A stretch of 64,000 nt of DNA from Planctomycetota bacterium (GTDB taxonomy: Bacteria; Planctomycetota; Planctomycetia; Planctomycetales; Planctomycetaceae): assembly GCA_018242525.1 (NCBI GenBank), contig JAFEBS010000006.1:62001-126000 (forward strand), read 5' to 3'. The notes below the pieces were generated by a model. It had not been told where the DNA came from, made no database searches, and saw only the letters and a program-made list of their open reading frames with translations. Position 1 is the stretch's first letter; each line of letters starts with the position of its first letter. Below, piece after piece: positions 52,523-61,623 of the stretch. Made by a program: the position numbers and the translations under genes.

Positions 52523-54397
52523 TTAAAATTCGACCTTCAATCCTTCCTTACGGTAGATTGGCAGGTGCCTGTAATAAACCTCCAGGGTCATGATGCACAG
52601 GCAGCTCATGTACAAGCGTCCGCCCACCGCACCGTGTGGATCAGCCAGATCCCAACTGCCGAGCATGTGACCATCTTTGGCCGTCTTTTGAGTGCGGATC
52701 AACTGGTCGCGCATGATGGCATTCCAGTTTGTCCACTCATCGCCACCCCAGTGGTGCATGACCTGCGTGGCATAGTAATTGTAGTACATGTTGTTCGGGG
52801 CGGGTTTGACGCTGGCGAGATACTTGACGCCCTCCTGCAAGCCCTTGTTCTTACGATCCCAACCGAGGTACATCCGGCACAGCAACGCCGCGGCGGTCAT
52901 GGTTGGAGTGGGGGCCTTCTGATTCAGATCGTAGACATACTTGGATCCCCCTTCGACCTGGGCGGCATTCAGATATTGCTCTGCCCCTCTGAAGGTTCCA
53001 CCCGGAAATGGGAGCTTGGCGTTTTTGGCGCTCTTGAGGGCCATGATCTGCCAACCCACGACCGACGTATCACCAGGATCGGCACTGGCGGGATAGGGCT
53101 GGTACCGCCAGCCGCCCGATTTGGGGTTCTGCCCTTTTACAATGAAGTTGACGGCTCCGGTGGCGGCCAGCTTGACTCGATTGTCCTTGGTCAACGCCGC
53201 CAATTCCGACAGGGCGATCGTACACAACCCCTGAACATACATCTTCTCGTTGGAAACCACCTGTGGGCAAAGATCAAATGTGTCGCCGTTGGCCCGGCCA
53301 TTCTTCAGCAGGAATTCGACCCCGTTCTTGACTTCCTTCTGGTAGTCGCCGCTCTGGTGAGTATGTCCGCCCCCCAGAAACGCCAGCAGTGCCATGCCGG
53401 TGGCACCCGTTCGACAGCCTCCCTTGATCGTGCCCGCCTGAGAACACTGGCCCTTGCAGTCCGAATGGGCGTCGTGCTCATAGCTCCAGCCACCATCCGG
53501 GAACTGGTGCTTGGCCAGCCATTTCATCCCGTAGGCGACAGCCGCCTCACTGGCGGAATTGCCCCCCATCGACTTGACCAGGGCGGACTTGGCTGCTGAT
53601 GACATGCGACCGCTGGCCGCATTGTCGAACTTGATATCCGCCAACCCGGGAATGTTACCTTCAACCTGGACCTGGGCGGGTGCCAGATCGTTGATATTCA
53701 GGTCTGCCGGACCCTTGTCAAACAACATTTCAGAGGCCGTGGGCGAAACGACGTCGTCAGGAGTCGTCTCGGTGATTTCGTTCGGTTGATCCAGCGACTG
53801 CTCCACGATTGGCTCGTCCGTGATCTCCTTGCTTTCGGTCACTTCCGTGAAGATCTGTTCCATCAACTGCGGATTGTTGAACACAATCATTCCACAGGCC
53901 ACCAGCGCAATGGCATGCACAACGCCGCTGATCGTGATCACCGTGGACAAGGTCTTCCAGTCAATCTTTTGCTGCCCCATACGCGGTGCCAATACGACAG
54001 CAGGCGCCCTTGGTGCCTTCGCTGCTGGCTTGGCAGTTGCTGTCGCAGCAGGGGCTGGCTGGGCTGGTGCCGGCGACGGGGCTGGTGCGGCAACAGCAGT
54101 CGCTGGAGTTGCAGACGGAGCGACCGGCGCAGGCGCGACCGCGGTTGGCGGCTGCGCTGGTGTAGCAACGGGGGCAGCAGTGGCTGCAACCGAAACGATC
54201 GGTTGGGGCACGGCGGCGGCGACAGGCACCGCTTGTGCGACGACCGGAGACGCGGCAGAAACGGGAACCGCGGCACCCACAGAAACGGCAGGGACCGGGG
54301 CTGCCACAGCAACCGGCACAGTCGCCCCGTTCGGAGGGGCAACTGCCCCATTCGGCGGAGTGCCGGGTGTCGGAGCAACAGGGTTTTGAGTACTCAT
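52523..54397 (-). CDS. Squalene-cyclase-repeat protein with Pro/Ala-rich N-terminus and membrane anchor
   Basis: 624 residues. Residues 1-150 are almost only Ala, Pro, Val and Thr; a transmembrane segment follows ('VITISGVVHAIALVACGMIVF', about 165-187), then an acidic stretch (190-235) and a C-terminal alpha/alpha-barrel of prenyltransferase/squalene-oxidase type (about 285-610): 'GMKWLAKHQFPDGGWSYEHD', 'GQNPKSGGWRYQPYPAS', 'ALLCRMYLGWDRKNKG', 'YYNYYATQVMHHWGG'. No cyclase D-x-D-D motif. Cytoplasmic Pro-rich tail plus external barrel is inferred from the anchor. ATG 54397 is preferred over 54448. The strong third-codon bias makes many false frames on the opposite strand. Confidence 0.82.
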   Translation of the reverse strand: MSTQNPVAPTPGTPPNGAVAPPNGATVPVAVAAPVPAVSVGAAVPVSAASPVVAQAVPVAAAVPQPIVSVAATAAPVATPAQPPTAVAPAPVAPSATPATAVAAPAPSPAPAQPAPAATATAKPAAKAPRAPAVVLAPRMGQQKIDWKTLSTVITISGVVHAIALVACGMIVFNNPQLMEQIFTEVTESKEITDEPIVEQSLDQPNEITETTPDDVVSPTASEMLFDKGPADLNINDLAPAQVQVEGNIPGLADIKFDNAASGRMSSAAKSALVKSMGGNSASEAAVAYGMKWLAKHQFPDGGWSYEHDAHSDCKGQCSQAGTIKGGCRTGATGMALLAFLGGGHTHQSGDYQKEVKNGVEFLLKNGRANGDTFDLCPQVVSNEKMYVQGLCTIALSELAALTKDNRVKLAATGAVNFIVKGQNPKSGGWRYQPYPASADPGDTSVVGWQIMALKSAKNAKLPFPGGTFRGAEQYLNAAQVEGGSKYVYDLNQKAPTPTMTAAALLCRMYLGWDRKNKGLQEGVKYLASVKPAPNNMYYNYYATQVMHHWGGDEWTNWNAIMRDQLIRTQKTAKDGHMLGSWDLADPHGAVGGRLYMSCLCIMTLEVYYRHLPIYRKEGLKVEF

Positions 54398-55139
54398 TGG
54401 CAGTCTCACTAATCCACGAAATGTCGACGAATCACCCGCAAAGTGCAAAGAAAGTTCGGGGAAAAACCAGAGAATAAATCACGAAATCAAAAACATCGGC
54501 GGGGTTAAGAAATGCTGCTTCAGATAGTGATGCTACGCCTCGAAGGAGTGACGGTCAAGCTTTCACTGATGTGAACTGGTGCTCGATGGCAAACCAGCAG
54601 ACCCATTGGCGTAACTTCCTCGCAAGTGCGTGAAACGGACAGGATAAATCAGGTTCACCGAGTTGAATTGTGTTCACGGATCGACTGCCGACTTTCGCGC
54701 CGGACATGCCGTCGCCTGGTCTGTCAAATTGCATTTCAACTTTGAAGACCAACGTACACCGAACTGTCTACGGCTCTTATTCATTTTCAGATAATGTGTT
54801 ACGTCGAAGCAAAGACTCAGACAGAATGCGATGAATCATCGGGCCTGTCTGGTTTCGATTCGCGGGCCGCGAATTTGACTGAAACCGCAATCTCGCTACA
54901 GCCGATACAACTGATGCGACCGGAATCGGCCAGTCGCGTGCGTGGATTCCGTCGAGCGAAATACATGCTGTACAAGGGATCCACGACTCCGCGGCTGACG
55001 AAGTAGTGCATCGGACAACTGGTTGCAGAAGATCGGCTGTCGCCAGTTGTGAATACGGGAATCCGCGTTCTCGCCGTCGGGACATGAGTGGTGAATTTGG
55101 GCGGTGACCAGCTTCTGGTACCGTCCCTGGGGGGACGTT
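54398..55139. other. Long intergenic region between divergent genes
   Basis: 742 bp between the Pro-rich squalene-cyclase-like gene and the TPR lipoprotein gene. Small frames (e.g. 54794-55006 and an antisense frame 54777-55550) lack SD, domain and plausible composition. The region is less GC-rich than its surroundings. No tRNA fold, repeat or mobile element was recognised; it may simply be regulatory or a gene remnant. Confidence 0.4.
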
Positions 55140-56627
55140 ATGCGATTCACTCGCAGTGCCATGTTCACATTGTTGATTGCCTGTCCGCCGCTGTTCAACG
55201 TTGGTTGTGCGAGTCTGTCGCCAAAACTGAACGTCCTGCCTGCGGTTGCCCGTCACCGCGCGGCAACGCAATATCAGGCGGCACGCGATGCGGAACACCG
55301 TGGCCAACTGGAAAAAGCGCGCGAATTGTACGCAGCACTTCAGCGTCAATCTCCCAATACTGCTGAGTATGCACACCGCATGGGCGTCGTCTGTACTCAA
55401 CTTCAAGACCATATTACGGCCGGCAAATACTATGAACACGCGCGAGGCCTGGAGCCACGCAACCCCGCACTGCTGGCTGACATGGGGTACTCGGCCTATC
55501 TTCAGAAGGATTATCCGAGCGCGGAAGCACTGCTGAGTGAATCTGTGCAACTCCAGTCCACTGACCCACGAGCCATCAATAACCTGGCCATGGCAATCGG
55601 CTTCCAGGGTCGGTACGACGAGAGCCTGGCCTGCTTCCGACGAGTCAATCCTGAAACTCAGTCGTTACTCAATGTCGCATTCATTCAGTCCCAGCGAAAT
55701 GAGCCAAAATCGGCCATGTCGACATACCAGCAGGTGTTGGCGCATGAACCAGGGAACAAGCTGGCGTCGACTGCGCTGCAACAACTGGTCACCGCCCATC
55801 CGGAACTTCGGAATCACCCCCTTGACGGCAATGTCGCTGCTGTGGCGAAACCCACTGCGTCGTCCGTAACCGGATGGAACGGCGCTGCCACATCACAGGG
55901 AGCCGAGGTACCGCCACCAGCGTTGATCGTTTCGGGCGATGAGGCCCCCGCAACCGCCGGAGACTTTGTCGCTCCGATCATTACGCCCGATAATGGCGAC
56001 TGGGGGTCTGGACCTTCGTCCCCGCAGGGGACGAAGGTGGCCGCACCAATCAACGAGCCTGAATTAACCCGACCTGCGATTCCCCCGGCGGAACTCGCCG
56101 TCGAATCGTCGACAGAGCCACCCGCCGCACGGACGACGGATGCTGTGAGATCCGACGACGTTGCCAACGCGTTTGACAATGACAATGCTGCGGACGCTCC
56201 CAATCAGGACATGGATGAACTGACCGGCCTGGAATGGGCCCAGCCCGAACTCGCTGCAAGGAACGCTGCCGCGAACAAATCGACGGATTCGATCCGCAGT
56301 GACGATTGCCTGCGGGGATTCTGCCTCGTGGCCCTGCGTGATGAACGCCGTTTGGCACCCGTCAGCGACGAATTCACCACAGAGCATCAAGCCGTGGTCT
56401 ACCGCTTCAGCTCCGCTGCGGCTCGAGACCGCTTCCGGGAAAACCCCGAATGGTATGTCCCTGCTGCCGGCGGACTGGACATCATCGAAGTCAAACGCGG
56501 CCACGAACTGGCACAAGGATCACTCGATTTTGCCGTCTGGTTCCGCCATCGACTGCACATGTTCAGCAATGCTGAAAACCTGGCGGCATTCCGGGCAGCC
56601 CCCCGCGACTTTGTTGCCAGCCGCTGA
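55140..56627 (+). CDS. TPR lipoprotein with C-terminal YHS-like domain
   Basis: 495 residues. Lipoprotein signal 'MRFTRSAMFTLLIACPPLF' then lipobox N-V-G-C (Cys about residue 23). TPR units about 45-215 ('AARDAEHRGQLEKARELYAAL', 'YAHRMGVVCTQLQDHITAGKYYEHA', 'ALLADMGYSAYLQKDYPSAEALL'), a long disordered Ala/Pro/Thr linker to about 385, and a C-terminal module 'GFCLVALRDERRLAPVS' followed by 'AVVYRFSSAAARDRFRENP' and 'WYVPAAGG', which has the pattern of YHS metal-binding-type domains. Probably an outer-membrane-attached assembly or binding protein. ATG 55140 has GGGGGACG upstream. Confidence 0.78.
   Translation: MRFTRSAMFTLLIACPPLFNVGCASLSPKLNVLPAVARHRAATQYQAARDAEHRGQLEKARELYAALQRQSPNTAEYAHRMGVVCTQLQDHITAGKYYEHARGLEPRNPALLADMGYSAYLQKDYPSAEALLSESVQLQSTDPRAINNLAMAIGFQGRYDESLACFRRVNPETQSLLNVAFIQSQRNEPKSAMSTYQQVLAHEPGNKLASTALQQLVTAHPELRNHPLDGNVAAVAKPTASSVTGWNGAATSQGAEVPPPALIVSGDEAPATAGDFVAPIITPDNGDWGSGPSSPQGTKVAAPINEPELTRPAIPPAELAVESSTEPPAARTTDAVRSDDVANAFDNDNAADAPNQDMDELTGLEWAQPELAARNAAANKSTDSIRSDDCLRGFCLVALRDERRLAPVSDEFTTEHQAVVYRFSSAAARDRFRENPEWYVPAAGGLDIIEVKRGHELAQGSLDFAVWFRHRLHMFSNAENLAAFRAAPRDFVASR
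56012..56038. repeat. Perfect 12-bp palindrome inside the TPR gene linker
   Basis: ACCTTCGTCCCC (56012-56023), loop GCA, GGGGACGAAGGT (56027-56038). It lies in frame in the disordered linker of the TPR lipoprotein and encodes part of S-S-P-Q-G-T-K-V. Confidence 0.8.
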
Positions 56628-56663
56628 ACTCCTGGCAACAGCCATCAATCTGCGACAGAGCCC

Positions 56664-56699
56664 CACCGCTCCGACTGTCTTTGTACAGTCGGAGCGGTG
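56664..56699. terminator. Bidirectional hairpin terminator between the TPR gene and serA
   Basis: Perfect 15-bp stem CACCGCTCCGACTGT (56664-56678) / ACAGTCGGAGCGGTG (56685-56699) with loop CTTTGT, placed midway between the converging stop codons at 56627 and 56725. The symmetrical position suits termination from both sides; there is no long U-tract. Confidence 0.75.
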
Positions 56700-56724
56700 A
56701 GCTTTGCATCCACGGCGGCGATGG

Positions 56725-58362
56725 TTATCGGCAGACCAGCCAGGGGAGTGCTTCACCGGCCTTGGGAAGCTTGATCAACTCCACCCCCGTCACGGCAGGA
56801 TTCCTGGCGACTTCGGTCAGCGTCGCTGCATCGGGTTCATTGTCCAGGTTCAGCACCGCGATCGCGTCACCACCCTGCTCATTGCGTTCACGCCCCAAAG
56901 CCATGTGAGCAATGTTCACGTTGTGCTGTCCACAGACAGTGCCAATGTAGCCGATGACACCAGGACGATCGATATGACGGTACAGCAGCAGCAGACCGTC
57001 CAGGTACGCATCCAGATGGAACTGATCCAGGCGGACCAGCCGCAGGAATTGCTTGCCAAAGACCGTACCGGCCGCGGTCAGTTCTCCGCTGTCGGTTTCG
57101 ACGGTCGCGGACACCAGCGTCGAGAAATCGCCGGTTTCATTGGACAGCTCTTCCTTGATCTCAATCCCGCGCTCTTTCGCCAGCAGGTCGGCATTGACGA
57201 TATTCACGTCGTCTGCCATCGCGTTGGCGAGCAGTCCGGATGCAAAGGCACTCGCGATGAGCTGCGTCTTCATCAGGGCGGCCTCGCCTCGGAAGTTCAG
57301 AGTGGCCTTGCGAACACCAGCCCCCTTGTTCAATTGAGCCAGCAGCAATCCCAGTCGACGCCCCAGATCCAGGTACGGATGGATGACGGCCATTTCGGCG
57401 GCAGAGATCGGGACCATGTTCATGGCATGGCGAACTTCGTTCCGCAACAGGAAGCCGGTGATGATATCGACGGCTTCGATCGAGACCAGTTCCTGCGCTT
57501 CCTCGGTCGATGCTCCCAGATGCGGTGTCGACAGAACCTGCGGCATTTGAGCCAGCGTCCAGTCCTTGGGAGGCTCATCGACAAAGACATCCAGCGCCGC
57601 ACCAGCCACGTGCCCCGACTGCAGGGCGGCCAGCAGCGCCGCTTCGTCAATAATTCCTCCGCGCGCACCGTTGATCAGCCGCACACCCTTCTTCATCCGG
57701 GCAATGCGTTCCGCATTGATCATCCCCTGGGTTTCGGGTGTCATTGGAGTGTGAACTGTCAGAAAATCACACTTGCCGACCAGGTCGTCGATGTTTCGAT
57801 AAAGCTCGATTCCCTCGTTGCGTGCCCGTTCTTCGGACAGGAACGGATCGTATCCCAGTACTTTCATTTCAAACGCCAGGCAGCGTCGGGCCACGGTCAG
57901 GCCGATTCGGCCCAGGCCGATCACGGCAATCGACTTTCCGGCCAGTTGAGTCCCGGTAAAGCTCTTCTTGTCCCACTTACCCGCCTTCATGGACGCAGCG
58001 GCGGGAGCGATGTTGCGCGCCATCGCCAACAGCAGTGCCATGGCCTGCTCGGCCGTTGACGTGGTGTTCCCGGCCGGGGTGTTCATCACCACGATCCCTT
58101 CGCGCGTGGCGGCGGGAAGGTCGATGTTGTCCACCCCCACGCCGGCTCGCACGATCACCTTCAGTCGGGGCTGATCTTTCAGGATCTCGGGAGTCAATCG
58201 CGTGGCGCTGCGGATGATGATCCCATCCGCCTCTTTCAGGTATTCTCGCACCTGTTCCGGAGTGTGCTTGCCGCTACGGACATCGACTTCGATGCCGGGA
58301 ATTCCCTGCAGCATGGTCAAAGCGGACTTGGACAAATCGTCGGTAATGAGAACTCGGTACAT
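56725..58362 (-). CDS. serA: D-3-phosphoglycerate dehydrogenase
   Basis: NAD-dependent first step of serine synthesis from 3-phosphoglycerate. 545 residues, the long form: substrate domain 'VLITDDLSKSALTML', 'IIIRSATRLTPEIL', 'VIVRAGVGVDNIDLPAA' ; nucleotide-binding 'IAVIGLGRIGLTVARRCLAF'; catalytic 'NGARGGIIDEAAL' (Arg) and 'VLSTPHLGASTEEAQ' (His); an allosteric-substrate-binding domain (about 320-455) and a C-terminal ACT domain ('LLYRHIDRPGVIGYIGTVCGQHNVNIAHMAL' region) for serine feedback. ATG 58362 is the conserved start; no SD is seen. Confidence 0.95.
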   Translation of the reverse strand: MYRVLITDDLSKSALTMLQGIPGIEVDVRSGKHTPEQVREYLKEADGIIIRSATRLTPEILKDQPRLKVIVRAGVGVDNIDLPAATREGIVVMNTPAGNTTSTAEQAMALLLAMARNIAPAAASMKAGKWDKKSFTGTQLAGKSIAVIGLGRIGLTVARRCLAFEMKVLGYDPFLSEERARNEGIELYRNIDDLVGKCDFLTVHTPMTPETQGMINAERIARMKKGVRLINGARGGIIDEAALLAALQSGHVAGAALDVFVDEPPKDWTLAQMPQVLSTPHLGASTEEAQELVSIEAVDIITGFLLRNEVRHAMNMVPISAAEMAVIHPYLDLGRRLGLLLAQLNKGAGVRKATLNFRGEAALMKTQLIASAFASGLLANAMADDVNIVNADLLAKERGIEIKEELSNETGDFSTLVSATVETDSGELTAAGTVFGKQFLRLVRLDQFHLDAYLDGLLLLYRHIDRPGVIGYIGTVCGQHNVNIAHMALGRERNEQGGDAIAVLNLDNEPDAATLTEVARNPAVTGVELIKLPKAGEALPWLVCR

Positions 58363-58644
58363 GGTAAATTGACTGATTGACACCTGTAAGTGATGAAACT
58401 GGCGACGCCGGACCATCGTTCACGCGACGGCGTACGTTCCGGACCAAGAGCATACGCGTCGACGGCAGGCTGGCCAAGTCTCCCCCCGGGATTCGCCTGC
58501 CGAACCATCGAAAGAGACTGTTGCGATCCGGCGGAAATCCCTGATTTGAGCCGGATTTCGGGTCAATTCGCCAGGGGGCTGACCTCGGGACACCGCACAC
58601 TTCGAGCGGTTCGCATTTCACAGACTCCGCACCGTGCCGGATTC

Positions 58645-58653
58645 TGCTAGAAT
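58645..58653 (+). promoter_or_regulatory. Candidate extended -10 promoter of ispH
   Basis: TGCTAGAAT matches the extended -10 form TGnTATAAT with one change; no clear -35 is present, as is common for this class. It lies 41 bp before the ispH ATG. Confidence 0.4.
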
Positions 58654-58693
58654 ACTGCGATCCAAATTTTCAGGAAGCGGAGTGCTGAAGCGA

Positions 58694-59623
58694 ATGAAGA
58701 TCATCCTGGCCAACCCACGGGGCTTTTGTGCCGGCGTGAACATGGCGATTGAATGCCTGGACAAGGCGATTTCGATGTTCGGTTCGAACATCTACGTCTA
58801 CCATGAGATTGTGCATAACAAGTATGTCGTGGAACGGTTTACGAACCAGGGCGTGACGTTCGTCAACGAAATCAATGAAGTCCCCTGCGGGTCCATCCTG
58901 CTGTATTCCGCGCACGGAGTTTCCCCGGAAATCCGCGAGCAGTCGCGCCAGCGAGATTTGCGGACGATCGATGCGACCTGCCCGCTGGTGACCAAAGTGC
59001 ACCTGGAAGCCGTGCGATACGCTCGTGATGGATACCACATCATTCTAATCGGCCATGAAGGCCATGACGAAGTCATCGGGACCATGGGCGAAGCTCCGGC
59101 CAGTATCACGCTGGTCGAAACCCCTGAAGACGTCGATCAATTATCGTTGTCCAACGAGGACAGGATCGCGTACCTGACCCAGACGACTCTCAGCGTCGAC
59201 GAGGCTGGGCGTGTGATTTCAGCACTGAAAGCTCGTTATCCGCGCATCGAAAGCCCTCCCAAGGAGGATATCTGCTATGCGACGACAAATCGACAGGATG
59301 CCGTCAAGCAATTGGCCCGGATGTCCGACGTGGTCCTGGTTCTGGGAAGCCAGAACAGTTCCAACAGTCGACGACTGAAAGAAATCGGCGCTGCAATTGG
59401 CAAGCAGGCATACTTGATCGACGGTGCGAATGAACTGCGACATGAGTGGTTCGTGAATGCCGAAACCGTCCTGGTCACTGCAGGCGCGAGTGCTCCCGAG
59501 GTGGTCGTACAGGACTGCATTGACTGGCTGACCCGGGAATACGGTGCCGTCCTGGAAGAAGTCACGACTCGCGAAGAACACGTCTCGTTTCCGTTGCCGA
59601 AAGAACTGCGGGTTCTGCAATAG
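58694..59623 (+). CDS. ispH: 4-hydroxy-3-methylbut-2-enyl diphosphate reductase
   Basis: Last step of the MEP isoprenoid route, giving IPP and DMAPP; a 4Fe-4S enzyme. 309 residues with the three cluster Cys at C12 ('RGFCAGV'), C96 ('DATCPLVTKVH') and C194 ('DICYATTNRQ'), substrate His41, His74 and His124 and catalytic Glu126 ('GHEGHDEVIGTMGE'), and 'LVLGSQNSSNSRRLKEI'. Start ATG 58694 begins the conserved strand; GTG 58682 is possible. Long frames start at 58634 but this lies before the candidate transcription start. Confidence 0.97.
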   Translation: MKIILANPRGFCAGVNMAIECLDKAISMFGSNIYVYHEIVHNKYVVERFTNQGVTFVNEINEVPCGSILLYSAHGVSPEIREQSRQRDLRTIDATCPLVTKVHLEAVRYARDGYHIILIGHEGHDEVIGTMGEAPASITLVETPEDVDQLSLSNEDRIAYLTQTTLSVDEAGRVISALKARYPRIESPPKEDICYATTNRQDAVKQLARMSDVVLVLGSQNSSNSRRLKEIGAAIGKQAYLIDGANELRHEWFVNAETVLVTAGASAPEVVVQDCIDWLTREYGAVLEEVTTREEHVSFPLPKELRVLQ

Positions 59624-59826
59624 CACGGCCAGAATTCGATCGCCTGCTGTCGAGTCTGGAAACGCCCTGGGCGGACGATTCACACGCAGCAATTCCGCCA
59701 GGTCGTGTGATCGGGGCGGTGTGATCCGGGTACCTGGCACGCCGAGTGCATTTTGTCGGGATCTGGCTCCTGTGATGGGCCTGTCATCAATCAGATTTAC
59801 AATCTCAGGCTCAAACGATTGGAAAG

Positions 59827-60738
59827 TCATCGGGCAAGCATTCGCAACGTCAACGCCAGTGAGTTCAGTCGAGTCGTGGTCGTGTCGGCACGGGACATGA
59901 AAACCACCGGGCAGGCCGTACCGCACAAGACACCACCGAAGCGGCAATCTGCAGTGTACATGATTGCTTTCACCGTCAGGTTCGCGGACAACAGGTCCGG
60001 AAACAACATGGCGTCGGCGGCACCGACGACGTCCCCTTCGATCCGTTTTTTCTCTCCGGCGTCCGTGGCATACGCCAGGTCAAACGACAATGGACCCTGG
60101 ACCCGGCAACCAGGGAATTCACCGGCAGTACTGCGTCGGGTTAACTCCGCAGCGTCCAGAGTATCAGGCATCGACTCCGAAGCTTTTTCGGTGGCTGCCA
60201 TGGCGGCCACGCGGGGCAGATCGGTCGATACCGAGTCACGCAAGACCGTGGCGACTTCGACCAGACTCTGCAGGATGTCTCCTTTCTGCTCCAATGTCGG
60301 CTGGATCGTGATCCCCGTGTCCGACAACAGGAATCGACGACGATCGCGTGGAATTTCCATGAGCACGACCTGACAGATGACCCGATTGGTCCGCAAGCCC
60401 GTGTCACGAGACAGGACCGCCTTCATCAGGGACGGAGTCGCAATCTGCCCCTTCATCAAGGTCCGGGCTCGACCCGCCTTGATTTCGGCCACGGCTGCAG
60501 CCGCGGAATCGGCGGCGTCGATAATGCGAAACCCCGTCAAATCGATCTCCAGATCCTCCGCCAGTTGCCGGATTTCGTCACCCGACCCCGTCAGCACAGG
60601 ATCGACCCAGCCACGTCGTTGAGCCAGAGACATCGCCTGCAAGACCGTCGCATCGGCACCACCAGCAGCCACCACCGAGATGGGAGCCGGCAGGTCATCC
60701 GCGTATTGATACAATTCATCAAAACCAATCAGTGCCAT
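59827..60738 (-). CDS. Phosphate acetyl/butyryltransferase-family enzyme
   Basis: 303 residues of the phosphotransacetylase/phosphotransbutyrylase fold: '[20 protein letters not shown]', '[19 protein letters not shown]', '[21 protein letters not shown]', '[12 protein letters not shown]' and '[20 protein letters not shown]'. The size fits Ptb (butyryl) or the catalytic part of Pta. It sits 72 bp behind an enoyl-CoA hydratase gene on the same strand, a pairing known from fused enoyl-CoA hydratase/phosphotransacylase proteins, so an acyl-CoA to acyl-phosphate conversion is plausible. No acetate/butyrate kinase gene is adjacent. Confidence 0.85.
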   Translation of the reverse strand: MALIGFDELYQYADDLPAPISVVAAGGADATVLQAMSLAQRRGWVDPVLTGSGDEIRQLAEDLEIDLTGFRIIDAADSAAAAVAEIKAGRARTLMKGQIATPSLMKAVLSRDTGLRTNRVICQVVLMEIPRDRRRFLLSDTGITIQPTLEQKGDILQSLVEVATVLRDSVSTDLPRVAAMAATEKASESMPDTLDAAELTRRSTAGEFPGCRVQGPLSFDLAYATDAGEKKRIEGDVVGAADAMLFPDLLSANLTVKAIMYTADCRFGGVLCGTACPVVFMSRADTTTTRLNSLALTLRMLAR

Positions 60739-60810
60739 GGGTATCCACCTGCTGCCAAAGATCTGCTGATGCTGAACCTGCGGACTGCGAACGACGGACC
60801 TGAACCGGAC

Positions 60811-61575
60811 TCACTCACTTTTCCATTGCGGAGGCCGCTTTTTCAAGAAGGCGGAAATCCCTTCCTGGGCGTCGTACTGAACGGCGTTTTCGGTCATCAG
60901 GCATGTCGCTCGTTCGTAGGCAGTCGGCTCGTCGAGCGCCAGTTGATCATAAAAGGCCCGTTTGCCAAGCGCCAGCGTCGCCGCACTGCTCCCGACAATC
61001 GCCTCGGTGATTTCTCGAATCGAAGCATCCAGTTGATCGGCCGGGACAACTCGATTGATTAACCCCACAGCCAGCGCTCGCTCAGCCGTGATGGGAATCC
61101 CCGTCAACAACATTTCCATCGCCACCTTGGGAGCAATCGCTCGCACGAGCGGAACCATTGGCGTCGTGCAGAACAGGCCGATCTTGACTCCGGGCGTCGC
61201 GAACCTGGCTTCGGGCACCGCAACCGCCAGATCACACGTGGCAACCAACTGGCAACCCGCGGCAGTCGCCAACCCCTGCACCCGGGCGATGACCGGCTGA
61301 GGCAACTGGCGAATCTGCTGCATCACTCGCGAGCAACGGGAAAAGAGCGCCTGGTAATCTGCGTCCTGTCGACCGACCATTTCTGCCAGGTCATGTCCGG
61401 AACAAAACACGTTCCCCGCCGCCCCCAACACAACCACGCGCGCCGACTTGTCACCGGCAATCCCCTCCAGAGCCGCGCCAAGTTCTGACAGCATTGCTTC
61501 GGACAATGCGTTCCGCCGTTCGGGCCGATTCAATGTCAGACGAACAACGCCGGAATCTGATTCCACAAGCAACAT
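60811..61575 (-). CDS. Enoyl-CoA hydratase/isomerase-family protein
   Basis: 254 residues of the crotonase fold: '[20 protein letters not shown]', oxyanion-hole loops '[22 protein letters not shown]' region and '[40 protein letters not shown]'. The helix carrying the usual catalytic Glu pair reads '[17 protein letters not shown]', and 'SGHDL' is typical of ECHDC3-like members; exact substrate unknown. SD AAGGTGA lies 7 nt before ATG 61575. Shares strand and short gaps with the phosphotransacylase downstream and the LRR gene upstream. Confidence 0.88.
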   Translation of the reverse strand: MLLVESDSGVVRLTLNRPERRNALSEAMLSELGAALEGIAGDKSARVVVLGAAGNVFCSGHDLAEMVGRQDADYQALFSRCSRVMQQIRQLPQPVIARVQGLATAAGCQLVATCDLAVAVPEARFATPGVKIGLFCTTPMVPLVRAIAPKVAMEMLLTGIPITAERALAVGLINRVVPADQLDASIREITEAIVGSSAATLALGKRAFYDQLALDEPTAYERATCLMTENAVQYDAQEGISAFLKKRPPQWKSE

Positions 61576-61623
61576 GATGAATCACCTTGTACATCGTCAA
61601 TGAAACACAGGAGTTGTTGGTCG

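Noticed and set aside
51803-53599. 598-residue plus-strand frame
   Set aside because: Crosses both the methyltransferase and squalene-cyclase-like genes on the other strand and carries no motif.
53786-54412. Arg/Gly/Ser-rich and Ala/Gly-rich plus-strand frames
   Set aside because: Mirror of the Pro/Ala-rich coding tail on the other strand; low complexity only.
54777-55550. 257-residue minus frame spanning the intergenic region and TPR gene
   Set aside because: No SD, no motif, and half of it is antisense to the TPR lipoprotein.
56704-58059. 451-residue plus-strand frame
   Set aside because: Antisense shadow of serA.
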